From Nitrospirota bacterium (GTDB lineage: Bacteria > Nitrospirota > Thermodesulfovibrionia > Thermodesulfovibrionales > JdFR-88), in the NCBI GenBank assembly GCA_021813405.1, contig JAKAKS010000024.1:1-53641 (forward strand): a stretch of DNA of 53,641 nucleotides, given 5' to 3'. The notes beneath the pieces are model-generated. The model made no database searches. It was given only the letters and a program-made list of their open reading frames with translations, and was not told where the DNA came from. The position numbers and the translations under genes were made by a program. Positions 48,167 to 53,641 of this stretch are shown one piece after another (positions within the stretch are counted from its first letter, which is position 1; every line of letters starts with the position of its first letter).

Positions 48167-50922
48167 ATGCCTTCAGCTCCTTCTATAGTGCCGACATCGG
48201 TGCTGTAATTCCAGCACCTCTGGCATTTTTCGCCTTCAGCCCTGGCCACGGCTACCTTCAGCCCCGGCAGCTCCGCGGACTCGAACACGTCCGCCTGTCC
48301 GGATATGGCTTCCGCCGCTTCCGCCTGTGATACTATAAACAGGGTGGGCAGGAAGCCCGCGTATTGCGCCAGAAGCTTTTTGCTCTCCGGGTCCGTTGCG
48401 GACACGGTAACTTTTGCCTCCAGTGCGTTTCCTATAACGCGGTCTTTCCGCTTTATCTCCAGAGCCTTGTTCACCTCGTCCCTTATGGCGCGGAGTTTTT
48501 CCCACCGGGCCTCCAGCACCCCGTCCATCAGTTTTTCATCGGGCACCGGGAACCCGGCCAGAAAGACGCTCTCTTCCTTTTCCCAGGGCATATGCGCCCA
48601 GATCTCCTCGGCTGTAAACGAGAGCACCGGGGCCATCAGCCGGGCCATGGCCGTGAGTATCTCCCTGAGTACCGCCTGCGCCGCCCTGCGGGCCGGAGAA
48701 TCTTTTTTATATGTGTAAAGCCTGTCCTTCAGGATATCCAGGTAGAATGAGCTCATGTCCACAACGCAGAAGTTATAAAGCCTGTGATATACCTCGTGGA
48801 AGGCGAAATTCCGGTACGAGTCATCCACGTCCTTTATAAGCCCCTGAAGGCGCGACAACGCCCAGCGGTCTATTTCCTCATATGCGATATCGCCTTTTGC
48901 GGACTGGTCCGCATCGGAGATATTGCCAAGCAGGAACCTTGCGGTGTTCCTTATCTTCCTGTAAGCCTCGGCCAGCCTTTCCACAATCTCGCCGGACAGC
49001 CGGATGTCGTCCTTGTAATCCTCGGCGGACACCCAGAGCCTCAGTATTTCCGCCCCGTGCTTTTTGATAATGTCACCTGGCGCAACTACATTGCCAAGGG
49101 ATTTGGACATCTTCTTGCCCTTCCCGTCCACCACAAACCCGTGCGTAAGCACGGCCCTGTAAGGCGCGCACCCTTTGACGGCGGCCCCGCATATAAGCGA
49201 GCTGTGGAACCATCCCCTGTGCTGGTCCGAGCCTTCCAGGTACAGGTCCGCAGGCCATGTAAGCCCGTCCTTGCCGGTGAGCACGGCGGCATGGCTTACG
49301 CCTGAATCGAACCAGACGTCCAGTATATCTTTTTCCTTCTGGAACTGTGCGCCGCCGCATTTTGGGCACTTGAAATTTTCCGGCAGGAACGCATCCGCCT
49401 CTTTTTCAAACCAGATGTCGGAGCCGTGTTCGGCCACAAGCGCCTCTGTCTTGCCCAGCACTGCGGGATCGGTTACAGCCGTCCCGCAGTTTTTGCAGGA
49501 CAGAAGTGTTACCGGCACGCCCCAGGAGCGCTGCCTGGAAACGCACCAGTCCGGCCTGGTCTCCATCATGCCCCGTATCCGGTTTTTGCCCCACTGGGGC
49601 ACCCACTGGGTTTTGTCTATCTCATCCAGGCATTTTTGCCTGAGGGCCTCGTGCTCTATGGAGATGAACCACTGCTCCGTGGCCCTGAATATAATTGGCT
49701 TCTTGCAGCGCCAGCAATGCGGATAGGAGTGGGTTATCTTCTTCTCCAGGATGAGCGCGTCTTTTTCAGTAAGCACATCTATTATCTTGCGGTTGGCCTT
49801 GAATACGAATTCGCCTTCCAGCCAGTCCAGCCCCGTTCCGGCGAATTTGCCGTAATCGTTTACAGGGGCGTAAACGTCCAGCCCGTTTCTGAGGCCAGCG
49901 GCATAGTCGTCCTCGCCGTGGCCGGGCGCTATGTGAACGATTCCTGTGCCGTCTTCGGAGGTTACGAAATCCCCCGTGATAACGCGGGACATCCTGTCTA
50001 TAAACGGGTGGCGCGCCCGCAGCCCTTCAAGCGTGGCCCCTGCAAACGAATGCACGGTTTCGCCTTTTATGCCAAGCTCGTCCCCGATGCGCCCGTAATT
50101 TTCAGTGGCCAGTATATGTATGCCGACGCCGCATTTTACCGCGCTGTATTGCAGCTGCGGGTTTACGGCCAGTGCAAGGTTGGCGGGCAGGGTCCAGGGC
50201 GTGGTGGTCCAGATGACCAGCCATACATCGCCGGTTAATCCTAACTTGGCAGCGTCCTCTTCCAGCATTTTAAACCGGACGAATACCGAAGGGGATTCCT
50301 TTTCCGCGTATTCAACCTCGGCCTCGGCCAGCGCGGTTACATCGTTGGGGCACCAGTAGACGGGCTTTTTCCCTTTATATACAAATCCGCCTTTTACAAA
50401 CGAGTTGAACTCCCGCACTATGGCTGCCTCATAATCGTTGGTCAGGGTGAGGTAGGGGCGCTCCCAGAGCCCGAACACCCCCAGGCCCTTGAACTCCTCC
50501 CGCTGTATGTCCACGAAGCCGGAGGCGTACTGCCTGCAAAGCCTGCGCTTTTCCAGCACGGAGGTTGCGGCCTTTTTGTCGCCAAGCTGCTTGTCCACCT
50601 GCAATTCTATCGGAAGCCCGTGGCAATCCCATCCGGGCACATAAGGGCTTAGAAACCCTTTCATAGAGCGGTATTTGACGATAATGTCCTTCAGTATCTT
50701 GTTTAAGGCATGGCCCATGTGTATATGGCCGTTTGCATAAGGCGGCCCGTCGTGAAGAACGTAACCAGGGTTGGCCCGGTTTTTATCGAGCACTTTTTTA
50801 TATATGCCTTTTCCCTCCCATTGCCGGATCATGCCGGGCTCTTTTTTGGGCAGATCGGCTTTCATTGGAAAGCCGGTTTGCGGGAGGTTAAGCGTATCCT
50901 TGTAATCTTTTATATCGCTCAT
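48136..50922 (-). CDS. ileS: Isoleucyl-tRNA synthetase
   Basis: The 928-residue class I synthetase has the HIGH-type GHIHMGH (65-71), the KMSKS loop GKKMSKSLGN (about 600), CP1 editing domain with VWLVIWTTTPWTLPANLA, the WDCHGLPIE block, and a C-terminal zinc site CQRCWNYS...CGRCF. It charges tRNA-Ile. It lies upstream of lspA. Confidence 0.97.
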   Translation of the reverse strand: MSDIKDYKDTLNLPQTGFPMKADLPKKEPGMIRQWEGKGIYKKVLDKNRANPGYVLHDGPPYANGHIHMGHALNKILKDIIVKYRSMKGFLSPYVPGWDCHGLPIELQVDKQLGDKKAATSVLEKRRLCRQYASGFVDIQREEFKGLGVFGLWERPYLTLTNDYEAAIVREFNSFVKGGFVYKGKKPVYWCPNDVTALAEAEVEYAEKESPSVFVRFKMLEEDAAKLGLTGDVWLVIWTTTPWTLPANLALAVNPQLQYSAVKCGVGIHILATENYGRIGDELGIKGETVHSFAGATLEGLRARHPFIDRMSRVITGDFVTSEDGTGIVHIAPGHGEDDYAAGLRNGLDVYAPVNDYGKFAGTGLDWLEGEFVFKANRKIIDVLTEKDALILEKKITHSYPHCWRCKKPIIFRATEQWFISIEHEALRQKCLDEIDKTQWVPQWGKNRIRGMMETRPDWCVSRQRSWGVPVTLLSCKNCGTAVTDPAVLGKTEALVAEHGSDIWFEKEADAFLPENFKCPKCGGAQFQKEKDILDVWFDSGVSHAAVLTGKDGLTWPADLYLEGSDQHRGWFHSSLICGAAVKGCAPYRAVLTHGFVVDGKGKKMSKSLGNVVAPGDIIKKHGAEILRLWVSAEDYKDDIRLSGEIVERLAEAYRKIRNTARFLLGNISDADQSAKGDIAYEEIDRWALSRLQGLIKDVDDSYRNFAFHEVYHRLYNFCVVDMSSFYLDILKDRLYTYKKDSPARRAAQAVLREILTAMARLMAPVLSFTAEEIWAHMPWEKEESVFLAGFPVPDEKLMDGVLEARWEKLRAIRDEVNKALEIKRKDRVIGNALEAKVTVSATDPESKKLLAQYAGFLPTLFIVSQAEAAEAISGQADVFESAELPGLKVAVARAEGEKCQRCWNYSTDVGTIEGAEGICGRCFKNLS

Positions 50923-50968
50923 TCAATTGCTCCTAATTAACGGGGGGCGGACAAGGCAGCGCCCGGAT

Positions 50969-50995
50969 AAGCCGGAGGCTTTAGCACTCCGGCTT
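50969..50995 (-). terminator. Hairpin between the EF-G-like gene and ileS
   Basis: A 9-bp stem AAGCCGGAG/CTCCGGCTT with a 9-nt loop. The T run is weak in either direction, so it may act as an attenuator or processing site. Confidence 0.4.
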
Positions 50996-51028
50996 TCTAT
51001 TATAAAGGGCGGCGGGTAATATTTGCTC

Positions 51029-53122
51029 TTATTCCTCTTTCTGTTTTCTTTCGGCCTGTCTTTCGGCGATTATCTTCTGGGTGATATGTGGCGGCACCTG
51101 TTCGTAATGCGAAAATTCCATTGTGTAAACGCCCCTGCCCGCGGTCATGCTGTGCAGCTGGTTGGCGTATGTAAGCAGCTCCGCCATGGGCACAAGGGCG
51201 GCTACCCTCTGGTTATGCCCGGCCTGCTCCATCCCCTGCACCTTGCCTCTTTTTGCGTTCAAGTCCCCTATCACGCCGCCAAGCGATTCTTCCGGCACTA
51301 CAATATCCACCTTCATAATGGGCTCCAGCAGTACGGGGCGGGCCTCGACGGCGGCTTTCTTTATGGCAAGCGACCCCGCGATCTTGAAGGCCATCTCCGA
51401 GGAATCCACCGGATGGAAGGAGCCGTCATAGACGGACACGCTCAAGTCCACCATCGGGTAGCCGGCCATTATGCCTTCGCGCAGCGTTTCGGCTATCCCC
51501 TTTTCGATGGCCGGGATGTAATTTCTGGGGATTGCGCCTCCCACCACCTTGTCCAGGAACTCGAAACCGGAACCTCTTTTAAGCGGTTTTACCTCTATCC
51601 AGCAGTCGCCGTATTGCCCCTTGCCGCCGGATTGCTTTTTATATTTGCCCTGCGCCTTTGTGGAGGCGGTGATCGTCTCCCTGTATGCTATCTTCGGTGT
51701 TTTCATCTCCACTTCAGCGCCGAATTTCCGCTTGAGCTTTTCCAGGGCAACTTCAATATGAAGCTGGCCCATCCCTGAAAGCAGCATCTCTTTGGTCTCC
51801 TCATCGCGATGGAAGCGCAGCGTGGGGTCCTCCTCCAGAAGCTTGTGAAGGCCGGAGCTTACCTTGTCTTCTTCCCCTTTGGACCTGGGTGCGATGGCGT
51901 ACGATATTAACGGCTCGGCCAGTTTCACTTCCGGCAGCACCACCGGGTGGGCCTCATCTGTAAGGGTGACGCCGGTGTTGGTCTCCTTTAGTTTTGCAAC
52001 AACCCCGATCTCTCCCGCGTCAATCTTCTGCGCCGGAATATGTTTTTTGCCAAGCAGATGGAATATCTGGCCAATCCTCTCCCTGGATTTTGAAACCGGG
52101 TTATAGACGGTGGAGTCCGCATGGACAGAACCCGAATATACCCTGAACAGGGAGAGCCTTCCGGCAAACGGGTCCGCAATGGTCTTGAACACATAGGCCG
52201 CAAGCGGGCCCTTTTCATCCGGATTCAGCTCTATCTCCTGGCCGGTTTTGGGGTCTTTGCCTTTTATGTGCATTGTCTTTACTGCCTCATCAGGCGAGGG
52301 CAGTGCAAGCAAAATGGCGTCCAGCGCCTTGTCCGCCCCAATGTTCTTTAATGCCGATCCGGCAATTACCGGGATAAAGCTCCGGGCGGCCGCGCCAACC
52401 TTTATGCCAAGCGTTATTTCATCGGGCTTAAGCGTCCCTCCGTCCAGGTATATGGACAGCAGGTTGTCATCCGATTCCGCTATCTTCTCGATCAGTTTTT
52501 TTCTGTATTTTTCAGCTTCCGGGGCGGCATCCGGAGGTATGGGGACCTCTCTGGATTTGCCCTTCTCGTAAACATAGGCCTTCATCTCCAGCAGGTCCAC
52601 AAGGCCCTGAAAAGACGCGCCCGCGCCTATCGGGATATTAAGCGGTATGGCTTCTTTTTTAAATGATTCTTCTATCGAGGAGAGGGTATTCTGGAAATCC
52701 GCTGAGTCCTTGTCCATGCCGTTTATGAAAGCGACCACCGGAAGCCCGAATTCCTCGGCGTAGCTGTAAACCTTTTCGGTCTCCGGCTTTACGCCGGAGT
52801 CCGCGCTTACAAGCAGAAGCGCGCCGTCCGCCGCGCGCGCGGCGGCGTGCGCTTCCTCTATGAAATTCATGAAGCCGGGCGTGTCAATCAGGTTCATCTC
52901 GGCGCCTTTCCAGTCAAAGAACGCCAGTTTTACCCCCAGAGTGATCTTGCGGTGGATCTCCTCCGGTTCAAAATCCATGCTGGTAGTGCCGTCCTGCACG
53001 GTGCCAATGCGATCGATTGCGCCTGCGTCGAAGAGCATGGCCTCGATAAGCGAAGTTTTGCCGCCCCCGCCATGAGATAACAATACGACATTCCGGATTG
53101 AAGTAAGCGTGCCCTGAGCCAT
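51029..53122 (-). CDS. EF-G-like GTPase (FusA2-type paralogue)
   Basis: The 697-residue protein has EF-G domain order but unusual G motifs: the P-loop is SHGGGGKTSL (G18-S24), not AHIDAGKTT; G3 is IDTPGF (80-83); G4 is NGMD (134-137), not NKMD. Domains II-V follow, with DIVVPEESLGGVIGDLNAKRGKVQGME. These traits mark the EF-G-like subgroup rather than the main elongation factor. Possibly ribosome recycling or stress translation. Confidence 0.88.
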   Translation of the reverse strand: MAQGTLTSIRNVVLLSHGGGGKTSLIEAMLFDAGAIDRIGTVQDGTTSMDFEPEEIHRKITLGVKLAFFDWKGAEMNLIDTPGFMNFIEEAHAAARAADGALLLVSADSGVKPETEKVYSYAEEFGLPVVAFINGMDKDSADFQNTLSSIEESFKKEAIPLNIPIGAGASFQGLVDLLEMKAYVYEKGKSREVPIPPDAAPEAEKYRKKLIEKIAESDDNLLSIYLDGGTLKPDEITLGIKVGAAARSFIPVIAGSALKNIGADKALDAILLALPSPDEAVKTMHIKGKDPKTGQEIELNPDEKGPLAAYVFKTIADPFAGRLSLFRVYSGSVHADSTVYNPVSKSRERIGQIFHLLGKKHIPAQKIDAGEIGVVAKLKETNTGVTLTDEAHPVVLPEVKLAEPLISYAIAPRSKGEEDKVSSGLHKLLEEDPTLRFHRDEETKEMLLSGMGQLHIEVALEKLKRKFGAEVEMKTPKIAYRETITASTKAQGKYKKQSGGKGQYGDCWIEVKPLKRGSGFEFLDKVVGGAIPRNYIPAIEKGIAETLREGIMAGYPMVDLSVSVYDGSFHPVDSSEMAFKIAGSLAIKKAAVEARPVLLEPIMKVDIVVPEESLGGVIGDLNAKRGKVQGMEQAGHNQRVAALVPMAELLTYANQLHSMTAGRGVYTMEFSHYEQVPPHITQKIIAERQAERKQKEE

Positions 53123-53141
53123 AGAAAGACACCTCCATTAT

Positions 53142-53177
53142 GGGGGACCGGTCCCGGGCGGGACGGGTCCCTGGGGT
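53142..53177. repeat. GGGACCGGTCCC-type palindrome
   Basis: Overlapping GGGACCGGTCCC and GGGTCCC arms between the EF-G-like gene and the downstream gene end, similar to the GGGAC repeats seen at 104-151. Confidence 0.5.
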
Positions 53178-53606
53178 TTATTCCAGGATCTCCTCTATAA
53201 CTGGCTTATACTCGAGCTTCTTTTCGGCTTTTCTGCTCCACGCCCAAACCGCCGCAAACGATACAAAAAAAAGCCCGAACCCTCCGGCGGCGGACAGCAG
53301 GTTGGGGTCACTTGACGGGAAATATGGAGGCAGCAGCTGCTTTCCCATGACGGCCCCGATTATAAGGCAAAGCACTGGCAAGCCATAGACAATCGCGGAA
53401 CCTTTAAGGTAGGAGATGGATTTGAGGACCACCCGCACCTTCTGCCCTTCCATGGCGCCGGCCTCGTTCAGGGCCTCTATCTCCGATTCTTCACCGGAAA
53501 CATGGCACGTTCCCATTGTGCAGCTTTCGCATACCCCCTGTTTTTTTGGAACGGAGACTATTGCGAACCTGCCCCGGATGCTCTTTACTACGCCTATTTC
53601 CTCCAT
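53178..53606 (-). CDS. RseC/MucC-type membrane protein
   Basis: The protein starts MEEIGVVKSIRGRFAIVSVPKKQGVCESCTMGTCHV and has four Cys in the RseC arrangement, a short beta region, then two transmembrane helices (about 75-95 and 105-125) and a basic C-terminus. RseC family proteins modulate sigma-E or act with SoxR-reducing (Rnf-like) complexes. ATG 53606 preferred; an upstream ATG at 53624 adds six residues. Confidence 0.82.
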   Translation of the reverse strand: MEEIGVVKSIRGRFAIVSVPKKQGVCESCTMGTCHVSGEESEIEALNEAGAMEGQKVRVVLKSISYLKGSAIVYGLPVLCLIIGAVMGKQLLPPYFPSSDPNLLSAAGGFGLFFVSFAAVWAWSRKAEKKLEYKPVIEEILE

Positions 53607-53641
53607 AAAGTCAGATTCTAACATAAAAACAGGCTGTTCGG

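Overview
The window looks like the chromosome of a Gram-negative, moderately GC-rich bacterium of a Nitrospirota- or Desulfobacterota-like lineage; this placement is inferred from gene content only. The clues are a yicC-remA(DUF370)-gmk-rpoZ-coaBC block, a futalosine hydrolase (menaquinone by the futalosine route), an Arg32-type EF-P, an EF-G paralogue, lspA overlapping ileS, a roadblock-domain protein, and many REP-like palindromes. No rRNA, tRNA or CRISPR array was seen.

Positions 781-29631 are a Mu-like transposable prophage. It is bounded by a 22-bp inverted repeat that starts 5'-TG and ends CA-3'. Most of it reads on the minus strand, in functional order from right to left: Ner/Cro-like regulator, DNA-binding proteins, MuA-type DDE transposase, MuB-type ATPase, a run of small zinc-finger genes, Gam, a secreted HNH nuclease, a free-standing class II ribonucleotide reductase C-terminal (TSCPD) module, an HD/winged-helix protein, GemA, an ASCH protein, a Mor/C-type activator, lysis-region genes, small and large terminase, a second Mor-like protein, a portal-MuF fusion, a gpG-like protein, tail tube, tail assembly chaperones with a textbook -1 frameshift site, tape measure, a gp37-like protein and a holin. 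Repressor-side genes read on the plus strand: CI-like repressor, an ORF6C-like protein and a zinc-ribbon membrane protein that share a Gly/Asn-rich motif, a second secreted HNH nuclease, and a secreted Cys-repeat protein. No major capsid protein, capsid protease, minor tail or tail-tip gene is recognisable.

Positions 29632-30963 are a scrambled host patch holding an Rhs fragment, a small membrane protein that may be an orphan immunity protein, a truncated REP-associated (RAYT) transposase and its REP hairpin.

Positions 30964-53641 are conserved host operons. The plus strand carries yicC-remA-gmk-rpoZ-coaBC-TPR-roadblock-HMA-pepP-efp-accB-accC-thiE-lipoprotein, then, after minus-strand mqnB, rpsB-tsf-pyrH-frr-x-dksA followed by a strong terminator and a large membrane/TPR protein. 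The minus strand carries rseC-like, EF-G-like, ileS and lspA.

Palindromic elements of the CATTCCgg...ccGGAAT type occur at least ten times between 331 and 26379 and none was seen in the host operons. Three lie inside prophage coding sequences, where they are translated in frame (portal, transposase C-terminus, HNH signal peptide).
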